From positions 3,305,852-3,369,851 of the forward strand of contig NZ_NRSW01000001.1 in assembly GCF_002288635.1 (NCBI RefSeq): a stretch of DNA of 64,000 nt. Direction: 5' to 3'. Under the pieces are notes generated by a model. That model was not told the origin of the DNA and searched no databases. It saw nothing but the letters and a program-made list of their open reading frames with translations. Positions within the stretch are counted from its first letter, which is position 1, and each line of letters opens with the position of its first letter. Of the stretch, positions 18,671 through 27,505 are shown in pieces. The translations under genes were made by a program, and so were the position numbers. This stretch comes from Mucilaginibacter sp. MD40 (GTDB taxonomy: Bacteria; Bacteroidota; Bacteroidia; Sphingobacteriales; Sphingobacteriaceae).

Positions 18671-19015
18671 ATGCGAATAATTAATTTTTTAAGAAGAACG
18701 CCTGTTAAAGGGATATTGGGACTACTGCTGATAACAGTACTCGCGGTAAAATCCTGCGATCTTTTTATTGATCATTATTTTGCTTTTAGCAAGGCGGTTT
18801 CTGTAGAAAACAGTACTGATGACAACCACCATTGCACCGGCGAAGACTCTTTTGAAAAGAGTACTAAAAAGCTATATTCATGTTTTGGAAGTACCGATCT
18901 GTTTCCGTCTTTTACCTGGGTAACCGCGGCATCTGTACACTGGGACGTATATAGCTTCAGTATTTTTACCGAGCCGCTACGCGTAGTACTTACGCCCCCG
19001 CCCAACCTGGCATAA
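18671..19015 (+). CDS. Small membrane-anchored or exported protein, function unknown
   Basis: 114 residues from the ATG at 18671 (MRIINFLRRTPVKGILGLLLITVLAVKSC). An upstream ATG in the same frame would add 5 residues and another start codon 5 more. One hydrophobic helix at about 13-28 ends in a Cys. The remainder is polar, with DDNHHCTGED, a second Cys in KKLYSCFG, an aromatic stretch (LFPSFTWVTAASVHWDVYSF) and the C-terminus RVVLTPPPNLA. The His/Cys/Asp-rich patch could bind metal. It lies 172 bp upstream of the exporter operon and in the same direction, so it may be a secreted cargo or accessory protein. I do not recognise the family. Confidence 0.55.
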   Translation: MRIINFLRRTPVKGILGLLLITVLAVKSCDLFIDHYFAFSKAVSVENSTDDNHHCTGEDSFEKSTKKLYSCFGSTDLFPSFTWVTAASVHWDVYSFSIFTEPLRVVLTPPPNLA

Positions 19016-19187
19016 TCTCTTATTAAGCCGTTCTAAAATTCTATAAAACTCTGTATAATAGCATAAAACATTTACACTGATTTATAGTTAAAGCAAGCGC
19101 TGTTTGTGTATACTTTCAATTTTCACAGCGCCTGTGTGAGCGGTTAAAAAATTTAATAATCACCTACTTTAACTTTTATCTGTTTTT

Positions 19188-20189
19188 ATGAAAAAAACAA
19201 AACATGTTGATGCTATTACCCCCTGGCAGAGACTGGTGCGGATACTGCATTACGAACGAGATACTATAAATTATATTTTTGTTTACGCTATACTCATTGG
19301 CCTTATAGGACTTACCCTACCCTTAGGTACTACAGCGGTTTTTAACCTGCTTTCCAATGGTGCCATGTATAGTTCTACTTACATATTAATAGCGGTAGTG
19401 CTAATTGGTGTGGTTATAGGCGGTACACTGTTAATAGCACAATTTACGCTGGTTGAGTTTCTGGAGCAGAAAATTTTCGCCAAGTCGGCTATGGAGTTTG
19501 CTTACAGGCTGCCACGTATAAAAAAGAAAGAACTTGAAGGAGAGAATCCGCCAGAATTGGTAAACCGTTTTTTTGATGTACTTACCATTCAAAAAGGGCT
19601 AACTAAGTTGCTGATTGATATTGTTGCGGCAGCTGTACAGATCTTCTTTAGTGCGATACTACTATCTTTCTATCATCCGGTGTTCATGGCCGTAGGCTTA
19701 TTCGCTATCATCGCTATCGTACTAATTATTCTATTCTATTATAAGCAAGGGGTTGAAACCAGCCTTGATGAATCAGGACATAAATATGAACTGGTGGCAC
19801 ATCTTGAAGAAGTTGCAGGCGACCTGGACAATTACCGTGGTCAACCGGATAAAATGAACGAGATTGTAAACACTACAGATCACATTACCGCTAAATACCT
19901 GTCGGCCCGTAATGATCACTTTAGCGTACTGAGGAAATTTTTAATGAGTTCGGTAACCTTGCGTACTATTTTAATGGGCGCCTTATTGCTCATGGGCTCT
20001 TTCTTTGTGGTAGAGCGCGAAATGACCTTTGGACAATTTGTGGCAGCAGAGGTGATCATTGTGCAGATCAGCTATGCTGTAGAAAAACTATTAACCAACA
20101 TGAACACTGTTTTTGATATGGTAACCGGCAGCGAAAAGCTGGCGGTAGTAACCGACCTGGAATTAGAGGAGGAAGTGCAACATGGGTAA
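19188..20189 (+). CDS. ABC-exporter transmembrane domain protein lacking the ATPase domain
   Basis: 333 residues. The sequence is a type I ABC-exporter membrane domain: paired hydrophobic helices at about 28-50, 62-85, 138-185 and 250-280 joined by long cytoplasmic loops (LEEVAGDLDNYRGQ, FGQFVAAEVIIVQISYAVEKLLTNMNTVFDM). Full exporters continue with an NBD after this point, but here the protein stops at EEVQHG, with no Walker A, LSGGQ or Walker B. The next gene overlaps by 8 bp, so there is no room for a separate NBD. The downstream HlyD and TolC genes complete an otherwise standard type I secretion set. An NBD may be supplied in trans, or the protein may be a non-exporting scaffold. Bacteroidota homologues without an NBD may exist; I could not check. 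Confidence 0.82.
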   Translation: MKKTKHVDAITPWQRLVRILHYERDTINYIFVYAILIGLIGLTLPLGTTAVFNLLSNGAMYSSTYILIAVVLIGVVIGGTLLIAQFTLVEFLEQKIFAKSAMEFAYRLPRIKKKELEGENPPELVNRFFDVLTIQKGLTKLLIDIVAAAVQIFFSAILLSFYHPVFMAVGLFAIIAIVLIILFYYKQGVETSLDESGHKYELVAHLEEVAGDLDNYRGQPDKMNEIVNTTDHITAKYLSARNDHFSVLRKFLMSSVTLRTILMGALLLMGSFFVVEREMTFGQFVAAEVIIVQISYAVEKLLTNMNTVFDMVTGSEKLAVVTDLELEEEVQHG

Positions 20190-21552
20190 ACTTTCGAAAA
20201 ACGGGCTGCATAACCAGCACATGGAAGACCTGGCAGTACAATCAAAAGGAGAACTGCTGGATTCCAAACGGGCACGTATCCTTGGCCGTATCATGACCAT
20301 TTGCCTTATACTGTTTGTTATTATCCTTTTTCTGCCCTGGCGGCAAACCATTTCGGGCCGGGGTACGGTAACGGCGCTTCGCCCTGAAGACAGGCCGCAA
20401 ACCATACAAAACCAGATAGGTGGCCGTATTGAACGCTGGGCTGTACGCGATGGGCAGGAAGTTAAAAAAGGCGATACCATACTGGTACTTTCGGAAACCA
20501 GCCAATCATACTTTGACCCCGAGTTGCCACAGCGCCTTAATGAGCAGTTGGAGGCTAAAAGGAACAGCGAACAGGCCTCCCTACAAAAAATAAATGCTAC
20601 TAATGCACAAATAAAAGCGCTTAGTAACGGATTACGCTACCAGTTAGCCGCGGCTGAAAACAAAGTGGACCAGGCTGTAAACTATGTTAAGATAGACAGT
20701 GCCGACCTGGTTGCCATTAAAAATTTTTACGAAACCTCTAAGGCACGTTTAGCGCGCTATGAGGCTGGTTACCGTAATGGTTTGTTCTCCCTTACAGATA
20801 TTGAAAGCCGCAGGCTAAAACTGCAGGAAGACAATGCCAAGGTAATTGTACAGCAAAACAAACTCAGTAACTCAAGGCAGGCGCTTATAAACGCCCGTAT
20901 TGAGCTGGATAACATTCGGGCCAAATACCAGGAATCACTGGCTAAGGCACAGTCAGACTTGGGTTCGGCTATTTCCGGCAGAGCAACTACACAGGGCGAA
21001 ATCGCGAAATTACGCAACGATATATCTAACATCGCCGTACGCCGTAACTTGTATGTGGTGCGTGCACCACAGGATGGTTTTGTGGTAAAAACGCTGAAAG
21101 CAGGTATTGGCGAAAACATTAAAGAGGGCGAATCTATCGTAACGCTGCAGCCGCTGCACCCTAAAATAGCAGCCGAACTATATGTAAACGCGATGGATGT
21201 ACCATTGATATTAGATACCAGCGATGTACGCCTGCAATTTGAAGGTTGGCCTTCGGTGCAGTTCTCTGGCTGGCCTTCAGTAGCCATAGGTACGTTTGCC
21301 GGAAAAGTTTGGGCTATTGACCGCGTAAGCAGCAGCGGTGGTAAATACCGCGTGCTGATAAGACCGGCCGACCCGCTTCCTAAAAAAGACGAACCATGGC
21401 CGGTGCAGTTAAGGCAAGGATCAGGCGTATATGGCCGTATCATCCTCCGTTCCGTTCCACTTTGGTACGAGATATGGCGGCAACTGAACGGTTTCCCTCC
21501 AAGCCTGGAGAAAGAGCCTGCTGAAAAGATCACGGATGGTAAGAAAGGATAA
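20182..21552 (+). CDS. HlyD-family membrane-fusion (adaptor) protein
   Basis: 456 residues. A short cytoplasmic N-terminus is followed by one transmembrane helix at about 35-53 (IMTICLILFVIILFLPW). A lipoyl-like half (ISGRGTVTALRPEDRPQ, GGRIERWAVRDGQEVKKGDTILVLSE), a long alpha-helical hairpin at about 105-280 and the second lipoyl half (LYVVRAPQDGFVVKTLKAGIGENIKEGESIV) come next. This is the adaptor that links an inner-membrane exporter to a TolC-like channel. It starts 8 bp inside the end of the ABC-membrane gene and overlaps the TolC frame by about 17 bp if the upstream ATG is used there. Cargo unknown. Confidence 0.9.
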   Translation: MGKLSKNGLHNQHMEDLAVQSKGELLDSKRARILGRIMTICLILFVIILFLPWRQTISGRGTVTALRPEDRPQTIQNQIGGRIERWAVRDGQEVKKGDTILVLSETSQSYFDPELPQRLNEQLEAKRNSEQASLQKINATNAQIKALSNGLRYQLAAAENKVDQAVNYVKIDSADLVAIKNFYETSKARLARYEAGYRNGLFSLTDIESRRLKLQEDNAKVIVQQNKLSNSRQALINARIELDNIRAKYQESLAKAQSDLGSAISGRATTQGEIAKLRNDISNIAVRRNLYVVRAPQDGFVVKTLKAGIGENIKEGESIVTLQPLHPKIAAELYVNAMDVPLILDTSDVRLQFEGWPSVQFSGWPSVAIGTFAGKVWAIDRVSSSGGKYRVLIRPADPLPKKDEPWPVQLRQGSGVYGRIILRSVPLWYEIWRQLNGFPPSLEKEPAEKITDGKKG

Positions 21553-21559
21553 CGGAAGT

Positions 21560-23011
21560 ATGAGATTGAAAAGTTTTTTAACCGGTATACTTATCGTGCT
21601 TTTATGGCCTGTAACAGCCACGCTTGCCCAAAATAAACCGGCGGCGGCTGATACCGGGAAGGTATTTTCTCTTGATGACCTTGAAGGTATCGTATTTAAG
21701 AACCACCCCATTGTTAAACAGGCAGCCTTGTTGAGCGAGGCGGCAAAAGCCAATGTATTACAGTCGTTAGGTTATTTTGATCCTGCGCTGAAGGCTTCGT
21801 TCGGGCGTAAGTTGTTTGGCAATACCGAATATTACAATAATTGGAGCAACGAACTTAAGATACCGCTTTACGTAGCCGGCGCCGATCTTAAAATTGGCTA
21901 CGACCGCTTTGTGGGTACTTACACCAACCCAGAAACCCGTACAGGTACAGACGGACTTACCGCTGTTGGCCTAAGTATACCTTTGGGTCAGGGCTTATTG
22001 ATTGATGCCCGCAGGAGCACTTTATGGCAGGCTAAAGCTATGGTAAGCTATGCCGAGGCGGATAAAGTAAAGCAAATTAACACGGTTTGGTACACCGCCG
22101 TTAAGGACTACTGGAACTGGTACTATGCTTACCGGGAATATACGCTGGTTAAAGAAGGGCTTGACCTTGCACGCACACGTTTTACAGCAGTAAGGAACCA
22201 AACACTGGTGGGCGACAAACCGCCCATAGACTCGGTTGAGGCCAGCATAACCGTACAGGACAGGGAAATACAACTGGCCAAAAGTGCCATTGAGCTGCAA
22301 AACACCTTGCTGGTACTTTCCAACCACTTATGGAACGAGCAGGGTTCGCCATTGGAACTCCCCCGGAATGCAGTACCTCAAACCGTGAGTGAGAAAATTA
22401 CTTTACCAAGCACCCTCGCGTTGGATACACTGCTGGGGCAGGCTAACAGCCATCCGGAATTAGTTAAACTGAGGGCAAAAGGCACACAACTGGATATTGA
22501 GAGGCGTTACCGGCAGGAGCAACTAAAACCCAAGATTAATATCAGCGGCGCGTTGATATCATCGCGCAGAGATTTTAATTCTTATGTGCCCGATTATTAT
22601 GATTTTAACTGGCGTAATTATAAGGTGGGCATTGAATTCGCTTTCCCGTTATTCCTGCGTGCCGAAAGAGGTAAACTCAAAGAAGTTAAGATAAAACAGC
22701 AACAATTGGATTACGACTTGCAGCAATCGGGCCGTGAGATCAATAACAATGTACGTACCGCGTATAATAGCCTTAACGCTTACAAAGCGCAGCTAAATAT
22801 CCAGATACAGAGTATCACCAATCAGCAATTGCTGCTAAAAGGCGAACTGCAAAAATTTGAGCTTGGCGAAAGCACGCTATTCCTTATCAATAGCCGCGAA
22901 AGCAAACTGATTGACATGAAGATTAAGCGGGAAAGCATTGTAGCCGGCTATCAGAAAAGCCTTGCGGAGCTATACTATAAAGCAGGCACCAGGCAATCGC
23001 AAACAAATTAA
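21560..23011 (+). CDS. TolC-family outer-membrane efflux channel
   Basis: The ATG at 21560 places the signal peptide (MRLKSFLTGILIVLLWPVTATLAQ) at the N-terminus, giving 483 residues; an ATG at 21536 in the same frame would add 8. The TolC repeat is visible as two long coiled-coil halves (LEGIVFKNHPIVKQAALLSEAAKANVLQ and LGQANSHPELVKLRAKGTQLDIERRYRQEQLKPKINISG, shown here as separate halves). It completes the ABC-TMD/HlyD/TolC set and is followed by a terminator at 23034-23062. It is distinct from the CzcC-type TolC at 27506-28804. Confidence 0.9.
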   Translation: MRLKSFLTGILIVLLWPVTATLAQNKPAAADTGKVFSLDDLEGIVFKNHPIVKQAALLSEAAKANVLQSLGYFDPALKASFGRKLFGNTEYYNNWSNELKIPLYVAGADLKIGYDRFVGTYTNPETRTGTDGLTAVGLSIPLGQGLLIDARRSTLWQAKAMVSYAEADKVKQINTVWYTAVKDYWNWYYAYREYTLVKEGLDLARTRFTAVRNQTLVGDKPPIDSVEASITVQDREIQLAKSAIELQNTLLVLSNHLWNEQGSPLELPRNAVPQTVSEKITLPSTLALDTLLGQANSHPELVKLRAKGTQLDIERRYRQEQLKPKINISGALISSRRDFNSYVPDYYDFNWRNYKVGIEFAFPLFLRAERGKLKEVKIKQQQLDYDLQQSGREINNNVRTAYNSLNAYKAQLNIQIQSITNQQLLLKGELQKFELGESTLFLINSRESKLIDMKIKRESIVAGYQKSLAELYYKAGTRQSQTN

Positions 23012-23033
23012 AAAACAATAAACTAACACCCTT

Positions 23034-23062
23034 AAGCCTCATACTGTAATGGTATGAGGCTT
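23034..23062 (+). terminator. Rho-independent terminator of the exporter operon
   Basis: AAGCCTCATAC and GTATGAGGCTT form a perfect 11-bp stem with a 7-nt loop, followed by TTAATTTTT. It lies 23 bp after the TolC stop codon. Confidence 0.88.
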
Positions 23063-23132
23063 TAATTTTTACTGCAATTCATCAACGATCATTTTTTCGT
23101 TCTTTATCGTCCGTTTATACGATCATAAAAAC

Positions 23133-23164
23133 GACAAAAGCACACTATTAAAGTGTGCCTTGTC
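23133..23164 (-). terminator. Terminator of the czcCBA operon
   Basis: On the minus strand, GACAAGGCACAC pairs with GTGTGCTTTTGTC (one small bulge) across a 7-nt loop, then a T-rich run follows. It lies about 46 bp beyond the czcA stop, opposing the exporter terminator. Confidence 0.75.
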
Positions 23165-23209
23165 GCATTATAACCAATAGAACCCCAAAAAACAATCTTT
23201 ATATTAACA

Positions 23210-26200
23210 CTACCTCGTAGTTGGATCTTTTTTACGGTAAGCCCATCCAAATATGAGCGGGAACACCCAAAGGCTAAATAGCATTGCGCAGAGTATTCCT
23301 CCTATTACCACACGTGCCAGCGGCCTTGAACTTTCGGAACCAATACCGTGAGATATAGCCGCCGGGAACAAGCCTATAGCTGCCATCAGTGCGGTCATCA
23401 TTACGGGGCGTATACGCGAATTAACACCCAGTTTCATGGCATTGTAGAGCGATTGCTGCTGCCCCTCAAACTTTTCGAGGTTCTGTTTAAAAATGGTAAT
23501 TAACAATACCCCATCCTGTATACAAATACCAAACAGCGCTATAAAACCTATACCAGCTGATATACTAAAATTGGTACCCGTGATAAACAGTGCCATAATA
23601 CCTCCTACGATAGCGAAAGGCACGTTGAGGAATATCAGCGCGGCATCCTTAAAATTGCCGAACATGATAAACAGTAACAGGAAGATAAGCGCCAAACTAA
23701 TAGGAACCACTTGTGCCAAACGCTTTTCAGCACGTTGCTGGTTCTCAAAATCACCTTGCCATGCCAACCGGTAGCCATGTTTAACTGACACAGCGGCCTT
23801 CACTTTTTCCTGAGCTTCTTTTATAGTACTACCCATATCACGCCCGCGAACGGAAAACTTCAGGGTAGCAAAACGCTCATTACCATCTCTAAAAATAAGG
23901 CACGGCCCGGTTTTCTGTGTGATGTTAGCCACCTCTCTTATTGGCACTTTACTGCCGCTTTGCGTAGGCACCATCAGGTTACCGATCTGGTCTGGTGTTT
24001 GCCTGAACGATTCAGGGAAACGCACCCTGATATCAAACGTCTTTATGCCCTCGTACAAAGTTGACGCCGCCTCACCACCTATCGCCATAGCGATAACCGA
24101 GTTGGCATCTGAGGTAGAAACGCCATATTGAGCCATCTTTTGCTGATCGAGCGTGATATCCAATTCAGGCAAGCCAATGCTTTTTAACACACCAAGGTCG
24201 GTTATCCCCTTCACTTTTTTCAGTACGTTATACACCTCATGGGTTTTACCTTCCATATAATTGAGCGAGTCGCCATAAACTTTTACCACAATTGAGCCCT
24301 TAACGCCCGATACTGCTTCTTCCACGTTATCACTAATAGGCTGCGAAAAGTTGAGTTCCGCACCAGGCAAAACTGAAAGACTTTTATTCATTTGCGCGAT
24401 CAGTTCTTCCTTTGATACTTTGGGATGCCAATCTTCCTCGGGGTACATCAATACGTCAAACTCATTGTTATAAAAACCGGCTACGTCGGTACCGTTATCA
24501 GGCCGCCCTGTTTGCGAAGCAACACATTTTACCTGCGGGTATTTCATTAATATCTTACGCACCTGCCTGGCAGTGGCTACAGATTTATCAAGCGATATGC
24601 TATAAGGCAATTGTACACGTAACCATATCGACCCTTCGTCTAATTCAGGTAAAAACTCACTACCGAGAAACTTAAAGGATAGTAAACCCAGGACCATGGC
24701 TATTAAAGCTACGGTAACTACCGTCTTTTTATAGCGGAAAGCCTTAATAAAGCCAAACAGCATTACACTGGTGAGCTTATGAACAAATGGGTTGTGCTTT
24801 TCATGTACATCCTTTTTAAGCAACATACTAATGAGCACCGGAACGAGCGTAAGCGTGGTGATAAGCGCGCCGAGTAACGCAAAGCCAAGGGTGTAAGCCA
24901 ACGGCGAAAAGAGCTTACCCTCCACCTTCTGGAAGGCAAAGATGGGGAGCAACCCGGTGATGATGATGAGCTTTGCAAAAAATATAGCCTTACCCAACTG
25001 CGCGCCTTGGTTTTTAATGAGGCCGCCTTTTGCAATTTTGTTAAAGCGATCCATACCCAGTTCAATAGCCTTATGGTCGAGTATCACAAACATGCCCTCA
25101 ACCATTACCACAGCCCCGTCTATGATGATACCAAAATCTACCGCGCCTAATGACAACAGGTTGGCAGACATACCCATCATGTGCAGACATATAAAGGCGA
25201 ACAATAAAGCCATCGGGATAATGATGGATACAATAAGCGTGGTACGCCAGTTGAACATGAACACAGACACCAGCAAGGTAACCAATAATATACCCTCTAT
25301 CAGGTTATGCAGTACGGTATGGGTAGCGTAACCTATCAGGTCAGACCGGTCGTAGTAAGGCACAATTTTGGTATCGGGCGGCAAAACATCATCGTTAAGC
25401 TTTTTTACCTCCGCTTTAAGCGCTTTTACCACATCAGAAGGATTCTCGCCTTTACGCATCACAATGATGGCTTCTACCACATCGTCCTCGTCATGCACTG
25501 TTCGTTTACCGTCTTTATCCTTCGTGGCGGTAGTACGGCCTACCCAGCCTAACCGGGGCAGGTTGGATATGGAAACCGTGGCCACATCACTCACCAGCAG
25601 CGGCACACCATTATTATTACTTATTACAATGTTGCGTATCTGGTTAATATCGCGCAGTAAACCAATGCCCCTCACAGCAAAGGCTTGGTTGTTCTGTACG
25701 ATCATATCGCCGCCAACGTTAATATTGGTTTTTTGTATGGCTGTAAAAACGTCCAGCGGGGTTAGGCCAAATGTAGCTATGCGGCCCGGGTCAACTGTTA
25801 TCTCGAAAGTTTTGGTTTTACCGCCAAAGCTGTTCACGTCCGCAATACCGGGAATGGCACGCAGGCGGCGGTCTATCACCCAATCCTGTATGGTCTTAAG
25901 TTCACGCACATCCCTAAAAGTGCTTTGAAGCGTGTATCTGAATATTTCGCCGGTTGGGCCCGTAGGCGGCTGTACCGATGGGCTAACGCCATTAGGCAAG
26001 TTGGCGTTGTTAAGCAGGAACATCACCTGCTGCCGGGCCTCGGCATCCTTCACGTTATCATCAAAAATTACCTTTACATAGCTAAGGCCGAATATAGTTG
26101 AGGAACGCAGGCTTATTTTTTTCTGAACCGGGTTAAGCGCAATCTCAATAGGTATGGTAACCAGTTTCTCTACCTCCTCGGCGCTTTGGCCGGGCCATTG

Positions 26201-26362
26201 GGTAATTACCACTATCTCGGTATTAGTAACATCCGGGAATGCCTCAATAGGCATTTGGGTAAAAGTATATATCCCTGTAAGTATCAGCACCCCGCCCAGG
26301 GTGATGATGAGGTATTTATTTTTCAGCGAAAATCCAATGATCGCTTTCAAAAATTTAATCAT
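23210..26362 (-). CDS. czcA: CzcA/CusA-type heavy-metal RND efflux pump
   Basis: 1050 residues, the usual length for HME-RND pumps. Twelve transmembrane segments in two sets of six are seen, with two large periplasmic loops. The central helix carries the HME-RND signature GAVDFGIIIDGAVVMVEGM with Asp409, Asp415 and Glu422, the proton-relay acidic residues of CzcA-type pumps. It moves divalent or monovalent metal cations (Co/Zn/Cd or Cu/Ag) from periplasm or cytoplasm outwards, driven by protons. The specific metal is not read from this sequence. It is the third gene of a czcC-czcB-czcA operon, 25 bp after czcB, with a terminator beyond it. Confidence 0.93.
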   Translation of the reverse strand: MIKFLKAIIGFSLKNKYLIITLGGVLILTGIYTFTQMPIEAFPDVTNTEIVVITQWPGQSAEEVEKLVTIPIEIALNPVQKKISLRSSTIFGLSYVKVIFDDNVKDAEARQQVMFLLNNANLPNGVSPSVQPPTGPTGEIFRYTLQSTFRDVRELKTIQDWVIDRRLRAIPGIADVNSFGGKTKTFEITVDPGRIATFGLTPLDVFTAIQKTNINVGGDMIVQNNQAFAVRGIGLLRDINQIRNIVISNNNGVPLLVSDVATVSISNLPRLGWVGRTTATKDKDGKRTVHDEDDVVEAIIVMRKGENPSDVVKALKAEVKKLNDDVLPPDTKIVPYYDRSDLIGYATHTVLHNLIEGILLVTLLVSVFMFNWRTTLIVSIIIPMALLFAFICLHMMGMSANLLSLGAVDFGIIIDGAVVMVEGMFVILDHKAIELGMDRFNKIAKGGLIKNQGAQLGKAIFFAKLIIITGLLPIFAFQKVEGKLFSPLAYTLGFALLGALITTLTLVPVLISMLLKKDVHEKHNPFVHKLTSVMLFGFIKAFRYKKTVVTVALIAMVLGLLSFKFLGSEFLPELDEGSIWLRVQLPYSISLDKSVATARQVRKILMKYPQVKCVASQTGRPDNGTDVAGFYNNEFDVLMYPEEDWHPKVSKEELIAQMNKSLSVLPGAELNFSQPISDNVEEAVSGVKGSIVVKVYGDSLNYMEGKTHEVYNVLKKVKGITDLGVLKSIGLPELDITLDQQKMAQYGVSTSDANSVIAMAIGGEAASTLYEGIKTFDIRVRFPESFRQTPDQIGNLMVPTQSGSKVPIREVANITQKTGPCLIFRDGNERFATLKFSVRGRDMGSTIKEAQEKVKAAVSVKHGYRLAWQGDFENQQRAEKRLAQVVPISLALIFLLLFIMFGNFKDAALIFLNVPFAIVGGIMALFITGTNFSISAGIGFIALFGICIQDGVLLITIFKQNLEKFEGQQQSLYNAMKLGVNSRIRPVMMTALMAAIGLFPAAISHGIGSESSRPLARVVIGGILCAMLFSLWVFPLIFGWAYRKKDPTTR

Positions 26363-26387
26363 GTCGGTTTGTTTTAAGCGCTTTCCG

Positions 26388-27485
26388 CTAATTGTTCAGT
26401 GAGCCATAAATAAGCAAAACGTTTGACGCGATCACGCGTTCGCCGGTTTGCAAACCCGATGCGATATAGGCCGTTTGCCCGTTATTACTTAGTAAAGTAA
26501 CAGGGCGTATCTGTATATCCTTTTTGTCTTTCAACACCAGCACGTAGTACTGGCTGTTATCAAACACAAGGGCCTTTGAAGATATGGCAGGTGCCTGGCG
26601 CTTTTCCCTGTCGCTTAGGGTAACGGTGGCAAACATCTGGGGCTTCAGCAAATAATCAGGGTTTGATAGCACTATTCGCATCTTCATGGCCTTTGTATTG
26701 GCATCCAGTACATCCATCAGCTTATCCACACGGCCGTTAAATATTTTATCCGGGTATGATGCCGTGGTTACGGTAACCGAATCGCCCTGGTGTACCTTAC
26801 TGATATTTTGCTCATAAACGTTGGCTTGTACCCATACGTTATTAAGATCGGCAATGGTAAGAAGGCCGGTATTGTTATCGCTACGAATAGCCATACCGCT
26901 GGCAAGGTTCATTTGCACAATGAAACCACTTACCGGCGCTTTGATCATGTATTCGCCCTGGCGGTTATTACCGTTTATACTCAATACCTTTTGCGCAGCT
27001 ACCTGTGCGGCCACTGCCTGGTCATAAGCGGTTTCGGCGTTGGTGATATCCACTTCGGAGGCTAAACCACTTTTATACAAGTCCTTTTGCTGGGCCAGCT
27101 GCCTTGCTGTTTGGCGCACAGTAGCTTGGGCGGCTACCAGCGCGGCGTTAAAATTAGCAACCTCGGCACTTTTTACTACGGCCAGCACTTGCCCCGCCTT
27201 TACAAAATCGCCAACGGCGATGTTTACCCCCTGCACATTACCGGTTACCAGCGGGAAAACAGTTACCGTTTTTTCGGCATTATAATCAACCATTCCATTC
27301 AACTTTATGGCATTGGTTACAATTTTCTGCTTTACTGTGTCAATGCTGAGCGTACGAAAAAGCGAGTCTGAAACGGTATAGGGCTGGCGCTCATCGGTAT
27401 CCTTTTCGCCGGAACTGCAGGCTTGCAGCATGGCAAACCCGGCAATACCTGTAATAAGCAACAGCGGAAATTTTAACTTTATCAT
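26388..27485 (-). CDS. czcB: RND periplasmic adaptor (CzcB/CusB type), lipoprotein
   Basis: 365 residues. The leader ends in GFAMLQAC, indicating a lipoprotein. The membrane-fusion fold is visible: TVTVFPLVTGNVQGVNIAVGDFVKAGQVLAVV, a hairpin of helices at about 105-165, a lipoyl half MIKAPVSGFIVQMNLASGMAI, and beta-barrel and proximal domains (ALVFDNSQYYVLVLKDKK). Family members link CzcA to the CzcC channel. It lies between czcC (20 bp) and czcA (25 bp), on one strand. No His-rich metal-binding N-terminus is seen, so the metal is not indicated. Confidence 0.9.
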   Translation of the reverse strand: MIKLKFPLLLITGIAGFAMLQACSSGEKDTDERQPYTVSDSLFRTLSIDTVKQKIVTNAIKLNGMVDYNAEKTVTVFPLVTGNVQGVNIAVGDFVKAGQVLAVVKSAEVANFNAALVAAQATVRQTARQLAQQKDLYKSGLASEVDITNAETAYDQAVAAQVAAQKVLSINGNNRQGEYMIKAPVSGFIVQMNLASGMAIRSDNNTGLLTIADLNNVWVQANVYEQNISKVHQGDSVTVTTASYPDKIFNGRVDKLMDVLDANTKAMKMRIVLSNPDYLLKPQMFATVTLSDREKRQAPAISSKALVFDNSQYYVLVLKDKKDIQIRPVTLLSNNGQTAYIASGLQTGERVIASNVLLIYGSLNN

Positions 27486-27505
27486 GGTTATTGGAGAGAG
27501 TTATA

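Noticed and set aside
19097-19141. 7-bp inverted repeat GCGCTGT/ACAGCGC upstream of the ABC-membrane gene
   Set aside because: The loop is about 31 nt, and no regulator or terminator role is supported.
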